Source of the DNA: Yersinia canariae
Lineage (GTDB): Bacteria > Pseudomonadota > Gammaproteobacteria > Enterobacterales > Enterobacteriaceae
Length of the DNA: 64,000 nucleotides
Assembly (NCBI RefSeq): GCF_009831415.1
Contig: NZ_CP043727.1
Location: 4,402,001-4,466,000, forward strand
Direction of reading: 5' to 3'
Position numbers and translations under genes: made by a program. Position 1 is the stretch's first letter. Each line of letters starts with the position of its first letter. This document shows, one piece after another, positions 20,979-30,340 of this stretch. The notes under the pieces are model-generated. The model made no database searches. It was not told where the DNA came from and saw nothing but the letters and a program-made list of their open reading frames with translations.

Positions 20979-21534
20979 GCTCACCTTCCACGAGATATTC
21001 TTTTAGATTTAGTTTTACTGCCAGCGCAGAACTATCTCGCGCAATATCAACTATCTGGATTTGGACAGGTGATGAGGTGACCGCTAACTGACGAAGTAAA
21101 TGGAGCAATCCATAAAAATTGACTCGCAAGGTTGCATTCCATTGTTGCGATGTGAATGAGTGCGCTCCGGCCTCCACTGGCTGTCCTGATTGCCGCTGCC
21201 AGCTGATAACCTGCCCACCAAACGGCGTGATCCATTTGCCGACTAAATGTGCCATTGAGCCATCGGGCTGCTGCCATGATGCCTCTGTGGCTCTCAACAC
21301 AACAATTTGCTGCTGAAGAGAAAGCAGCGATGGCAACTGTGCCAGAGCTAATTGTTGGCGTTCAATTTGTTGTTGATGTTGAATAATCTCCTGAGCAGCT
21401 AGCTGTTGTTGCTGCCATATGGGCCGCAATACCATGCTATAAAAACTGGCACCAACCAGCGCCAGTAGCCCCCATTGATATAAGCAAAGCTGCCAACCGG
21501 GCCTGTCCATCCAACGTTGAAGCTGTTTATTCAT
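20971..21534 (-). CDS. hofO: HofO, PilO-like inner-membrane protein
   Basis: A 187-residue protein with one membrane helix near residues 18-37 (CLYQWGLLALVGASFYSMVL). A Gln-rich coiled-coil segment follows (QQQQLAAQEIIQHQQQIERQQLALAQL), then a small periplasmic domain, the plan of PilO. The open frame runs on upstream inside hofN. The tandem ATGATG at 21537/21534 at the hofN stop is the natural coupled start; I chose the second, though either is possible. It is longer than E. coli HofO (146). Confidence 0.78.
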   Translation of the reverse strand: MNKQLQRWMDRPGWQLCLYQWGLLALVGASFYSMVLRPIWQQQQLAAQEIIQHQQQIERQQLALAQLPSLLSLQQQIVVLRATEASWQQPDGSMAHLVGKWITPFGGQVISWQRQSGQPVEAGAHSFTSQQWNATLRVNFYGLLHLLRQLAVTSSPVQIQIVDIARDSSALAVKLNLKEYLVEGEHE

Positions 21535-22075
21535 CATTAATATTTTCTTCCTGCCAATTCGCCTGCACCATAAACCGAAAATGGCCATCATCTCGCTGAG
21601 CAATTTTTTGTAAGCGCACATCTGTCAGCAGAGGCTGTTGGCCCAATCTTGCCAAAAAGTCATGAATGGCAGCGTAGTCCTGACTGACAGCCTCAAAAAC
21701 CAGCTTATCGTCTTGAGGTATCAAACTGATTAACCAGAAATTATCAGGAATTTGTTGCGCTAATAACTGCAATAATGTTGCGTAGCGACGGGCGGATTGG
21801 TGCATTTGCCGATATATTTTCACTCGCTGCTCTACATGCTGTTTTTGGGCCATGCGTTGTTGTACTTGTTGATGATGCTGACTTAATACCGTCTGTTGGT
21901 GCAAAAGTGCCGCCAGGCTGCTTTGCTGACTGATTTGGGCTGAGTGTGATTGCATCTGCATAGCAATCAAAACGATGATAAACACCCCCCCTTGGCATAG
22001 CCCTAAGTTGCGCCAAAATCGGTAACGGGTTAGCTGGCGCTCCATGCGCCACAATGCGAAATTAACCTGATACAT
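21527..22075 (-). CDS. hofN: HofN, PilN-like inner-membrane protein
   Basis: A 182-residue protein: a short N-terminal cytoplasmic part, a membrane helix (GLCQGGVFIIVLIAMQMQ), then a Gln/His-rich coiled coil and a small periplasmic domain, as in PilN. Its cytoplasmic tail would contact HofM. It begins right at the hofM stop and overlaps the hofO start, so hofMNO is tightly coupled. The length agrees with E. coli HofN (179). Confidence 0.82.
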   Translation of the reverse strand: MYQVNFALWRMERQLTRYRFWRNLGLCQGGVFIIVLIAMQMQSHSAQISQQSSLAALLHQQTVLSQHHQQVQQRMAQKQHVEQRVKIYRQMHQSARRYATLLQLLAQQIPDNFWLISLIPQDDKLVFEAVSQDYAAIHDFLARLGQQPLLTDVRLQKIAQRDDGHFRFMVQANWQEENINDE

Positions 22076-22956
22076 CAGTAATCTGCCGGTCGTAATGCCA
22101 GCCCTCCGGCTAAGATGAAAGCCGAAGGTAATGGGGGCAGCGGTGGCTGATATTGGGCAAACGCCGTAAAGGGTGACCAGAGCGTAGTATCTTCCGGTGG
22201 GGGCTCTTCCGTCGTGCTGCTGTAATACACTTTTGCGGCCTTATCATCCTGCTCGGGATAATGGGCATGAAGTTGTGCTAGCAGCGTAGATAACGGATTA
22301 GGTGCATTAGCGCTGCAATCCTCCTGTAGATCGTTAGTTTCAATCGCAACTACACCAAAGATAAACGGCATATCACTGGAGGAAACCCATAACCACTCGT
22401 TAGCCAGTCGATGGACTAACCAATAAGGCCCCAATAAACCCGCAGCCGTGGCCATCTGGCGCAGGGCACAAGGGGTGATATCAATCATATGCGCTGGCAG
22501 GTCAGCCTGCTGTAAGCATTCTTGCCATTGACGAACTTCTGACTGGCGAGCGGCAGTGATTAATAACTCACTGCCAGACATCGCCCCAGCCCGATAATCC
22601 AATGCCAATTCCTGACTGTTTACCGGGAAAACCTTGCTTGCCACCGCGTGAATAAATCCCTCACGTTCGGGTTCGCGTAGCCGCCGGTCTGGGGCAGGAA
22701 TGGTCTGTTGCAATATGCGCTGGGCGGGCAATGCAATACGTAATGAAATATGTCTTGGTAATTGTTTGCGTAATAATTTGAGTTTGTCGCTAACAACATC
22801 TGGCTGTTGTAAAATACCCTCCCGCAAAACCCCAGAAGGTAAGGTTTGATGCCACCAATAGCGCAGTTGCCAGCCATAACGGCGCCTGACAACTGCCAAG
22901 GCGCGTATAGCCTCCATTTGAATATCTAGCCCAACCTGCCAATATTGTGAGTACAT
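22075..22956 (-). CDS. hofM: HofM, PilM-like protein
   Basis: A 293-residue actin-fold-related protein of the PilM type, first gene of hofMNOPQ. The start MYSQYWQVGLDIQ matches the family. GGAGG lies nine bases upstream of ATG 22956, so that start is chosen over the longer open frame to 23001. C-terminal FILAGGLALRPADY resembles the nucleotide-binding end of PilM. The cluster is divergent from mrcA, as in E. coli, and has been linked there to use of DNA as a carbon source. Confidence 0.82.
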   Translation of the reverse strand: MYSQYWQVGLDIQMEAIRALAVVRRRYGWQLRYWWHQTLPSGVLREGILQQPDVVSDKLKLLRKQLPRHISLRIALPAQRILQQTIPAPDRRLREPEREGFIHAVASKVFPVNSQELALDYRAGAMSGSELLITAARQSEVRQWQECLQQADLPAHMIDITPCALRQMATAAGLLGPYWLVHRLANEWLWVSSSDMPFIFGVVAIETNDLQEDCSANAPNPLSTLLAQLHAHYPEQDDKAAKVYYSSTTEEPPPEDTTLWSPFTAFAQYQPPLPPLPSAFILAGGLALRPADY

Positions 22957-23075
22957 CTTTGTCGACCTCCGTGTCGAGAGAGAATAAAAGAACGTATCCA
23001 TGTTACGGGCTTGCCTTTATACTACGGCGCGGTTGTTTATAAACTGCCCAATTGACATTGAATGGGAAATCTCAG

Positions 23076-25631
23076 GTGAAGTTCGTAAAGTATTTTTTGA
23101 TCCTTGCAGTGTGTTGCATTTTACTGGGAGCAGCCTCGATATTTGGCCTGTACAAATATATTGAGCCTCAGCTACCCGACGTTGCCACGCTGAAAGATGT
23201 CCGGCTGCAAACACCCATGTTGGTGTATAGCGCCGAAGGCGAATTGATCGCCCAATACGGTGAAAAACGCCGTATCCCGTTGACATTAAAACAAATTCCA
23301 CCAGAAATGGTGCATGCGTTTATTGCGACGGAAGATAGCCGATTCTATGAGCATCACGGTGTGGATCCGGTGGGTATTCTACGTGCGGCATCTATTGCAC
23401 TGGTTTCGGGCCGTGCCTCTCAGGGGGCCAGTACCATCACCCAGCAATTAGCACGAAACTTTTTCTTAAGCCCGGAACGGACCTTGATGCGTAAAATCAA
23501 GGAAGCTTTTTTGGCTATTCGCATTGAACAGTTACTGACCAAAGATGAAATTCTTGAGTTGTATCTGAACAAGATTTATCTGGGTTACCGCGCTTATGGT
23601 GTCGGGGCCGCCGCTCAGGTTTATTTTGGTAAAGAGGTCAATGAGTTGACTCTCAGTCAGATGGCGATGATTGCCGGTTTGCCGAAAGCGCCATCAACCT
23701 TCAACCCGCTCTATTCACATGACCGGGCGGTTGCTCGCCGCAATGTTGTGCTGACGCGCATGCTGGATGAAAAATACATCACGCAAGCACAGTACGATCA
23801 GGCGCGTAGCGAAGAGTTGGTTGCCAACTACCATGCACCGCAAATTGCTTTCTCAGCACCTTATCTATCTGAAATGGTGCGTCAGGAAATGATTAAGCGT
23901 TATGGTGAAAATGCCTATACCGACGGCTATCAGGTCTATACCACCATCACCAGAAAGCTCCAGTTAGCGGCGGTTGATTCCTTACGTGCCAATGTGTTGG
24001 CTTATGACATGCGCCACGGCTATCGCGGCCCATCCAATGTGTTATGGAAAGTGGGTGAAAGTGCGTGGAGTAATGAAAAAATCATTGATTCATTGAAAAC
24101 ATTGCCTGTTTATGGCCCGCTATTGCCTGCGGTAGTCACGCAAGCAAATACCGACCAAGCGACGGCGATGTTGGCGGATGGCAGCAACGTTACATTACCG
24201 ATGGCCGGTATGCGTTGGGCGCGTCCGTATAAATCTGATAATGCTCAGGGACCAACACCTAAAAAAGTCACGGATGTTGTACAGCCGGGTCAGCAGATTT
24301 GGGTCAGAAAAGTGGATGACAGTTGGTGGTTGGCTCAAGTGCCAGACGTCAACTCAGCCTTGGTTTCTATCGACCCGAATAATGGTGCGATTAAAGCACT
24401 GGTTGGCGGTTTTGATTTTAACCAAAGTAAATTTAACCGCGCGACTCAAGCGCTGCGTCAGGTAGGTTCGAATATCAAACCATTCCTGTACACCGCGGCG
24501 ATGGACAAAGGCCTGACACTGGCAACCATCCTTAACGACTTGCCAATTACCCGTTGGGATGCCGGTGCGGGAACAGATTGGCGGCCAAAGAACTCGCCAC
24601 CGACTTATGACGGCCCGATTCGTTTACGTCAAGGTTTAGGCCAGTCGAAAAACGTGGTTATGGTGCGGGCAATGCGTGCCATGGGCGTGGATTATGCCGC
24701 TGAATACTTACAACGCTTTGGTTTCCCGGCACAAAACATTGTGCATTCGGAATCACTGGCGTTGGGCTCTGCGTCATTCACACCATTGCAGTTGGTTCGT
24801 GGCTATGCCGTGTTGGCAAACGGCGGCTATTTGGTTGATCCGTATTTCATCACCAAAATTACCGATGATGTCGGCAATGTGCTGTTTGAAGCGAAGCCGA
24901 AGATTGTCTGTGAAGAATGTAACTTACCGGTCATTTACGGCGATACCCAGCGTTCTGTTGTATTGTCCGACGATAACACTGAAAACGTCGCGACATCACA
25001 AACGAACAATGCCAGCAATGTGCCAATGCCGGAACTGGAACAAGTCACGCCAGCCCAGGCGAAGCTCAATAGCGATGAGCAATATGCCCCCCATGTGATA
25101 AGCACACCGCTGGCGTTTCTGATTCGTGATGCATTGAACTCCAATATCTTCGGCGAACCGGGCTGGATGGGGACAGGCTGGCGAGCAGGGCGCGACTTGA
25201 AACGTAAAGATATCGGCGGCAAAACCGGTACAACTAACAACTCAAAAGATGCCTGGTTCTCCGGTTATGGCTCGGATACCGTGACATCAGTCTGGATTGG
25301 CTTTGATGATCATCGCCGCGACTTAGGCCGTAGCACCGCATCAGGCGCCATTCCTGATCAGATCTCTGGCGCTGAGGGTGGGGCAAAAAGCGCACAACCC
25401 GCCTGGGATGACTTTATGAAAGTCGCCCTGGAAGGCTTGCCGGAAAAACAAGTGTCACCGCCACCAGGTATCGTCAGTGTTGTGATTGATAAACAAACTG
25501 GCAAACTCTCTACTGGTGGGCCTGGCAGCCGCACAGAATACTTTATCGAGGGGACACAACCCACGGAGTATTCAGTACATGAGGCGGGTACGACATTGAT
25601 GGATAATGGTCAGACGCACGAGTTGTTCTGA
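23076..25631 (+). CDS. mrcA: Penicillin-binding protein 1A
   Basis: An 851-residue bifunctional peptidoglycan synthase. A single N-terminal membrane anchor (FLILAVCCILLGAASIFGLY) is followed by the glycosyltransferase domain (FIATEDSRFYEHHGVDP, GASTITQQLARN, LNKIYLGYRAYGVG). The outer/OB-like insert and the transpeptidase domain follow, with S465-N-I-K468, SKN-type SKNVV and KTGTT motifs. Ser465 equals the E. coli catalytic position. The GTG at 23076 (VKFVKYFLILAV) with GGGA upstream gives the E. coli N terminus; a TTG at 23052 is less likely. Divergent from hofM. Confidence 0.97.
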   Translation: MKFVKYFLILAVCCILLGAASIFGLYKYIEPQLPDVATLKDVRLQTPMLVYSAEGELIAQYGEKRRIPLTLKQIPPEMVHAFIATEDSRFYEHHGVDPVGILRAASIALVSGRASQGASTITQQLARNFFLSPERTLMRKIKEAFLAIRIEQLLTKDEILELYLNKIYLGYRAYGVGAAAQVYFGKEVNELTLSQMAMIAGLPKAPSTFNPLYSHDRAVARRNVVLTRMLDEKYITQAQYDQARSEELVANYHAPQIAFSAPYLSEMVRQEMIKRYGENAYTDGYQVYTTITRKLQLAAVDSLRANVLAYDMRHGYRGPSNVLWKVGESAWSNEKIIDSLKTLPVYGPLLPAVVTQANTDQATAMLADGSNVTLPMAGMRWARPYKSDNAQGPTPKKVTDVVQPGQQIWVRKVDDSWWLAQVPDVNSALVSIDPNNGAIKALVGGFDFNQSKFNRATQALRQVGSNIKPFLYTAAMDKGLTLATILNDLPITRWDAGAGTDWRPKNSPPTYDGPIRLRQGLGQSKNVVMVRAMRAMGVDYAAEYLQRFGFPAQNIVHSESLALGSASFTPLQLVRGYAVLANGGYLVDPYFITKITDDVGNVLFEAKPKIVCEECNLPVIYGDTQRSVVLSDDNTENVATSQTNNASNVPMPELEQVTPAQAKLNSDEQYAPHVISTPLAFLIRDALNSNIFGEPGWMGTGWRAGRDLKRKDIGGKTGTTNNSKDAWFSGYGSDTVTSVWIGFDDHRRDLGRSTASGAIPDQISGAEGGAKSAQPAWDDFMKVALEGLPEKQVSPPPGIVSVVIDKQTGKLSTGGPGSRTEYFIEGTQPTEYSVHEAGTTLMDNGQTHELF

Positions 25632-25687
25632 TTGTGGGTTAAGTGAGCACTGATGGCAGCAAAGCAATAGCGCATCAGAACCCAAGT

Positions 25688-25723
25688 AAAAGCCGGGAAA
25701 TCGCAAGATTGTCCCGGCTTTTT
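25688..25723. terminator. Terminator between mrcA and nudE
   Basis: A perfect 9-bp stem, AAGCCGGGA / TCCCGGCTT, is followed directly by TTT on the plus strand. The upstream A-run gives T residues on the other strand, so it can serve both convergent genes. Confidence 0.85.
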
Positions 25724-25740
25724 AATGGAGTCACTCAATA

Positions 25741-26298
25741 TTAATAGAGGCCTGCTTTAGACAGAAATGCCTGCGCCAAAAACAGAGCACTGACATTCCG
25801 GGCTTCGCGAAAACCCGGCTCATCAAGCAAAGCCATCATATTGGCAATCGGCCAACGCACTTGAGGTAGCGGTTCCGGCTCATCGCCTTCCAGGCTTTGC
25901 GGATAAAGATTTTGCGCGACAACAATATTCATTTTGCTAGAGAAATAGGACGGTGCCATCGTCAGCTTATTGAGGTAATCGAAGCGCTCAGCACCGAATC
26001 CAACTTCTTCCATCAATTCGCGATTCGCCGCGTCCAACACACCTTCGCCGGGATCAATCAGCCCTTTAGGAAAGCCCAATTCATACTCTTCGATGCCCAC
26101 GGCATATTCGCGGATCAGCAATAAATCATTGCCAATAATTGGCACAATCATCACCGCTTCGCGATTAGATGGCCGCATCCGCTCATAGACTCGCTGCACG
26201 CCATTGCTGAACTCCAAGCTCACAGCTTCAACAGTAAATAAACGGGAGCGGGCTATTGTATCTATTTTAAGTATTTTAGGTTTTTGCAGGTGTTTCAT
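25741..26298 (-). CDS. nudE: ADP-compounds Nudix hydrolase
   Basis: A 185-residue Nudix enzyme that cleaves ADP-ribose, Ap3A and NADH-type substrates. The Nudix box is visible as GLIDPGEGVLDAANRELMEEVGFG, with the conserved REL-EE-G residues. The N-terminal YERMRPSNREAVMIVPI is typical of NudE. Length matches E. coli (186). It is convergent with mrcA; its upstream gap to igaA holds an ERIC element. Confidence 0.94.
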   Translation of the reverse strand: MKHLQKPKILKIDTIARSRLFTVEAVSLEFSNGVQRVYERMRPSNREAVMIVPIIGNDLLLIREYAVGIEEYELGFPKGLIDPGEGVLDAANRELMEEVGFGAERFDYLNKLTMAPSYFSSKMNIVVAQNLYPQSLEGDEPEPLPQVRWPIANMMALLDEPGFREARNVSALFLAQAFLSKAGLY

Positions 26299-26716
26299 AA
26301 TGGCCCCAAATTAAAACTCGCCGCTTGTCGGACGCGCATCAGGGTAGTCAGGCCCATATTATGGTTACTTAATAAGCCAATTTTTACCCGCGCGGATTAA
26401 CCCGACTCTTTATAGTGTAATTTATTAGAACTTGATCACATTGTGCGTTAATGAGAACCTTTATCGCAATGTCAGTTAGATATAATTTACCTGTTTTTAA
26501 CATGGCGGCGAGTTTAGTCAAGATTCAACCGGTTAATTTTCACCCTACCCTAGCGCAATGCACGTAAAAACTTGTGTTTGAAAATAGGATTATGCTGATA
26601 TTACCGATGTTTTAGCCTTGCTATCCTTATCAGTCTGCGGGTAGCTTAAGAGCACTTGTATTAGGTTATTTGATGAATAACTCTGTTATATGCCTCTGTA
26701 CTGTATTTATGCGTAA
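26299..26716. other. Intergenic region nudE-igaA, left part
   Basis: About 420 bp, AT-rich, without a credible gene. It must hold the nudE promoter, and likely an igaA promoter, but no convincing operator or RNA gene was recognised. Confidence 0.5.
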
Positions 26717-26916
26717 TATACCCAAAATAACTCGAGTTGCAGGAAGGCGGCAATTGAGTGAGTCCCCAAGAGCTTACATCAGTAAGTGACTGGAGTGACA
26801 AATGGGCTGGGAGCAGATTTGAACACTGCTGACAGCGGCCTCGTAGAGGCGAGGCTCAGGAATGGCCGAATAATCAAAGCAGTCAACGCACATGCAGCTT
26901 GAAGTATTACGGGTAT
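26717..26916 (+). repeat. ERIC element with about 70-bp insert, upstream of igaA
   Basis: The left end TATACCCAAAATAACTCGAG and right end GAAGTATTACGGGTAT are ERIC termini. The core has TCCCCAAGAGCTTACATCAG and TAAGTGACTGGAGTGA, matching the ERIC consensus. Between core and right end sits an extra segment of about 70 bp (AGATTTGAACACTGC, GACAGCGGCCTC, GAGGCGAGGCTCAGGAATGG), giving about 200 bp instead of about 127. It ends 54 bp before the igaA start codon. Confidence 0.88.
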
Positions 26917-26970
26917 GATGCATTATTTCATAGAGTTGGCGTAAGTCAGGGGCGCTCGGATGGGGATGGG

Positions 26971-29115
26971 ATGAGCACAATAGTCTTAATATTGGCCTTA
27001 CTGTTGACCAGTCTGATCGCAGTCGGCTTGTGGTGGTTCCGATTCCGCCGCTCTGCCCCCGTAACTGCAACACTGCCGTTCGCGAAACCAACTCATCGCA
27101 AACTGACACCAGAAGAACGTGTCAGTATTGAAAACTACCTGCTAAACCAACAAGATAAAATTGGGTTCAAATCCCAGTCGACTTTTGACACCCGTACCCT
27201 GACAAACAGTGCCCCTTCACCAACGAAGCTTATTCTAGTACCTCAAAGCGACAATGTTTATTCAGTTACCCGCGCGATAACCCGCTACGGGGTAGCAACT
27301 GACGAACCCAACAAGTGGCGCTATTATCTTGATTCCATTGAAGTTCACCTGCCCGCTTCATGGGAGCAATATATTGCTCAGGATAATGATGTCGAACTTA
27401 TCCAAACTCAGACAATGCCCTTGGTTATCTCTCTTAACGGACATTCGCTTAAAAATCATCAGCCTGAGAACACATACCAGCCGATTTTGCCCTCTGCGGC
27501 GCAGAATGCGTCAATTCGCAAAGCAGATAGTGAACATATTGAACTACTGAATATCCGGAAAGAAACACCGGAGGAATATGCTCTGCATGGTGCCAATGGC
27601 TTAAAAGAAGCTGGGGCTATTTGTTTGGCATTATTATTACTGTTCTTCGCCCTGACAGGCCCTGCGGTAACACTGCCTTGGCTCGTTATTGTAGCGGCTG
27701 TATTAACCGGCTGGGCCTGTTGGAATATATTCCGCCCGCTATCTGAAAAAGATTTGCGGGAAGTTCATTGCTTGAGTGGCACACCAAAACGCTGGGGCCT
27801 GTTTGGGGAGTCAAATCAGGGGCAAATGAACAATATTTCGCTCGGAATTGTCGATCTGATTTATCCAGCGCATTGGGGGCCTTATTTTGCCCATGACTTG
27901 GGCAAGAAAACCAATATCGATATCTACCTCAATCGTCAGGTTGTTCGTCAGGGCGCTTTCTTATCATTACACGATGAAATGAAGCACTTTCCTCTACAGC
28001 GCTGGGGGAAAAACCTGACGCTAATGGCCGGCTCACTGTTGGTGATGGCGTTATTACTGATTTATGTCCCACTGGGGTTGCCACTGAAACTGAGTGTCGC
28101 GTGGTTACAAGGTGTGCAAAGCCAGCAGGTGACCAGTGTCGAGGCATTAGAAAAAATGCCCCTGCGTATTGGCGATATTCTGAAAGCACAGGGAATGGGA
28201 ATGTGCTACGTGCCGCCGAATACCCAAACGCCACACAGTTTTGTTTTTACGCCTTTTGATTGCTCCGGAATCTATTGGAATAATGCGGCTCCCTTGCCAC
28301 AGCCGGAATCTGAAACCATTGAAAAAGCCGCCGCCCTGGTTGCTACTGTCAACCAGCAGCTACACCCACAGGGCGCGGACACCAACGTTAACCCACAGTT
28401 GGCAACGGCTATTGAAAAGTCGGGCATGATTTTGCTGGATAATTTCGCTGATATAGTCCTAAAGACTCAGGCATTATGTGGTGGTGATGCCGATTGTATC
28501 CGTCTGAAGAATGCCTTGGTTAATTTGGGTAATGCCAAGAATTGGCCGGGGTTGGTCAAACGGGCGCAATCGGGCACATTGAAAGGCATGAATGTGTTGC
28601 TACGCCCTGTCAGTGCCGATACGCTGGAAAATTTGGTTAAAACGGCAACGTCATCATTTGTTTACCGTGAAACACATCTGGCGACAGAAGCTTTAAACAG
28701 CCCGCCACCAGGTGGGTTCCTGATAACCAGTGATGAAGGCAAGCAGTTGGTCAATCACCCCGCGCCATCAGCCCCTCTGTTTGATTACAGCGCGCTTGAG
28801 CAGTGGCGAGAATTGCAACGCCTCTCTGGGTTGCTACTCAACACCCCATTTAAGGCGGAAGGGATCATTACCAATATCACCACCGACGCCAATGGTACTC
28901 GCCACATTGCATTGCACAGTGAGCCGGATATCGTGACGCTCGGGCGCTATTTGGGTACCAGCCTGTTACTGCTGATTCTGATTGTGTGTTTAGTGGTGAA
29001 TACGACCTTATTAATTCGGCGGATACTGAAAAACCGTAGCCGTATGGATAACATTCAGCGCTATTATGATAATTGCTTCAACCAACCCCTCACTCCAGCA
29101 CCTTTCCTACGCTAG
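26971..29115 (+). CDS. igaA: IgaA family inner-membrane regulator of the Rcs system
   Basis: A 714-residue multi-pass protein (YrfF/IgaA/UmoB) that restrains the Rcs phosphorelay by contact with RcsD. One membrane helix lies at the N terminus (STIVLILALLLTSLIAVGLWW), two close helices near 205-245, one near 350-370 and one near the C terminus (TSLLLLILIVCLVVNTTLL). A large periplasmic part with several Cys lies between the last two. The open frame extends into the ERIC element upstream, but ATG 26971 with GGGGATGG before it gives the family N terminus and length (711 in E. coli). In E. coli it is essential unless Rcs is inactive. Confidence 0.93.
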   Translation: MSTIVLILALLLTSLIAVGLWWFRFRRSAPVTATLPFAKPTHRKLTPEERVSIENYLLNQQDKIGFKSQSTFDTRTLTNSAPSPTKLILVPQSDNVYSVTRAITRYGVATDEPNKWRYYLDSIEVHLPASWEQYIAQDNDVELIQTQTMPLVISLNGHSLKNHQPENTYQPILPSAAQNASIRKADSEHIELLNIRKETPEEYALHGANGLKEAGAICLALLLLFFALTGPAVTLPWLVIVAAVLTGWACWNIFRPLSEKDLREVHCLSGTPKRWGLFGESNQGQMNNISLGIVDLIYPAHWGPYFAHDLGKKTNIDIYLNRQVVRQGAFLSLHDEMKHFPLQRWGKNLTLMAGSLLVMALLLIYVPLGLPLKLSVAWLQGVQSQQVTSVEALEKMPLRIGDILKAQGMGMCYVPPNTQTPHSFVFTPFDCSGIYWNNAAPLPQPESETIEKAAALVATVNQQLHPQGADTNVNPQLATAIEKSGMILLDNFADIVLKTQALCGGDADCIRLKNALVNLGNAKNWPGLVKRAQSGTLKGMNVLLRPVSADTLENLVKTATSSFVYRETHLATEALNSPPPGGFLITSDEGKQLVNHPAPSAPLFDYSALEQWRELQRLSGLLLNTPFKAEGIITNITTDANGTRHIALHSEPDIVTLGRYLGTSLLLLILIVCLVVNTTLLIRRILKNRSRMDNIQRYYDNCFNQPLTPAPFLR

Positions 29116-29143
29116 CCCTTTTTCGTTTATTATAACTATTGTT

Positions 29144-29181
29144 TATACCCTAAATAATTCGCGCTACGTATGACGGGTTAT
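29144..29181 (+). repeat. Possible ERIC deletion scar between igaA and yrfG
   Basis: TATACCCTAAATAATTCG, an ERIC left end, runs almost directly into GTATGACGGGTTAT, an ERIC right end, with the entire core missing. The upstream yrfG frame's first ATG (29170) falls in this scar. Short length makes chance resemblance possible. Confidence 0.45.
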
Positions 29182-29208
29182 CACCACTATTGTGATTGTG
29201 GAGTCACT

Positions 29209-29886
29209 ATGCCCCCTGAGTTTAATTGGCAAGACATTGATACTGTGCTGCTGGATATGGATGGCACCTTGCTGGATTTAGAGTTCGATAGCCATTTCTG
29301 GCTAAAACAGGTGCCAGAAATGCTCAGCCAACGCCGGGGGATCTCACTGGATCAAGCGCATAAAATTATCCATGATGAGTATCTGGCAGTACAGCACACA
29401 TTGAATTGGTATTGCTTCGATTACTGGAGCGAACGGCTAGATTTAGATATCTACGCGATGACCACGCAAGCTGGCCATCGGGTGCGGTTACGCCAGGATA
29501 CCAAGCCCTTTTTAGCCGGTTTGCGTGAGCGCGGCTTGCACACTATTTTGCTTACCAACGCCCACCCGCACAGCCTGACGGTAAAAATTGAGCATACCAC
29601 TCTCGACCAACACCTTGATTTATTACTTTCCACCCATACATTTGGTTATCCCAAGGAAGATCAACGACTGTGGCAAGCTGTCACGCAGCATACCGGACTG
29701 AATCCTGCCAGAACCTTATTTGTCGATGACAGCGAAAAGATTCTGGATGCCGCGCGCACCTTTGGTATCCGCTACTGTTTGGGGATAGAAAACCCGGACT
29801 CCAGCTGTGCTAATAAGGTATTTCACAGCCACCCTGCAATTAATGACTACCGTAAGCTATTGCCTGCATTGAAATTACGTAAGTAA
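29209..29886 (+). CDS. yrfG: GMP/IMP nucleotidase, HAD family
   Basis: A 225-residue haloacid-dehalogenase hydrolase. The E. coli orthologue dephosphorylates GMP and IMP. Motif I is VLLDMDGTLLDLEFD, motif II is ILLTNAHPHSL, then GYPKEDQRLW and FVDDSEKILDAA. HTLNWYCFDYWSE is a strongly conserved family segment. ATG 29209 has GGAG five bases upstream and fits the family N terminus. An earlier in-frame ATG at 29170 falls in a repeat scar and is rejected. Followed by hslR after 44 bp. Confidence 0.92.
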   Translation: MPPEFNWQDIDTVLLDMDGTLLDLEFDSHFWLKQVPEMLSQRRGISLDQAHKIIHDEYLAVQHTLNWYCFDYWSERLDLDIYAMTTQAGHRVRLRQDTKPFLAGLRERGLHTILLTNAHPHSLTVKIEHTTLDQHLDLLLSTHTFGYPKEDQRLWQAVTQHTGLNPARTLFVDDSEKILDAARTFGIRYCLGIENPDSSCANKVFHSHPAINDYRKLLPALKLRK

Positions 29887-29930
29887 GTCACATGGCATGG
29901 GAATAAATCAGCCGAATGGCAGGAGGTTCC

Positions 29931-30338
29931 ATGAAGGATAAAACAGTCTCGGACGAATCGGTTCGGCTGGATAAATGGCTTTGGGCTGCCCGGTTTTACA
30001 AGACCAGAGCAATAGCACGGGAAATGGTGGATGGCGGCAAAGTCCATTACAACGGGCAGCGAGGTAAACCGAGCAAGCTAGTTGAAATCAATGCGGAAAT
30101 CCGTCTGCGCCAAGGTAACGACGAACGCACGGTGCGGGTTTTGGCGCTACACCATCAGCGCCGAGGGGCAAGTGAAGCACAAGCATTGTATGAAGAGACC
30201 GAAGCTAGCATGGCTAACCGCGAGAAAGTAGCCCAAGCCCGCAAGCTAAATGCCCTGACCATGCCACATCCGGATCGGCGGCCGGATAAAAAAGAGCGTC
30301 GCAACCTGATTAAATTTAAACAAGGCGAGTCTGAGTAA
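29931..30338 (+). CDS. hslR: Ribosome-associated heat-shock protein Hsp15
   Basis: A 135-residue RNA-binding protein with an S4 domain (VRLDKWLWAARFYKTRAIAREMVDGGKVHYNGQR) and a basic C-terminal tail (RRPDKKERRNLIKFKQ). It binds stalled 50S subunits carrying peptidyl-tRNA and helps recycle them. AGGAGG five bases before ATG 29931 fixes the start over the 15-base-longer frame. It precedes hslO, as in E. coli, but an ERIC repeat separates the two. Confidence 0.95.
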   Translation: MKDKTVSDESVRLDKWLWAARFYKTRAIAREMVDGGKVHYNGQRGKPSKLVEINAEIRLRQGNDERTVRVLALHHQRRGASEAQALYEETEASMANREKVAQARKLNALTMPHPDRRPDKKERRNLIKFKQGESE

Positions 30339-30340
30339 AA

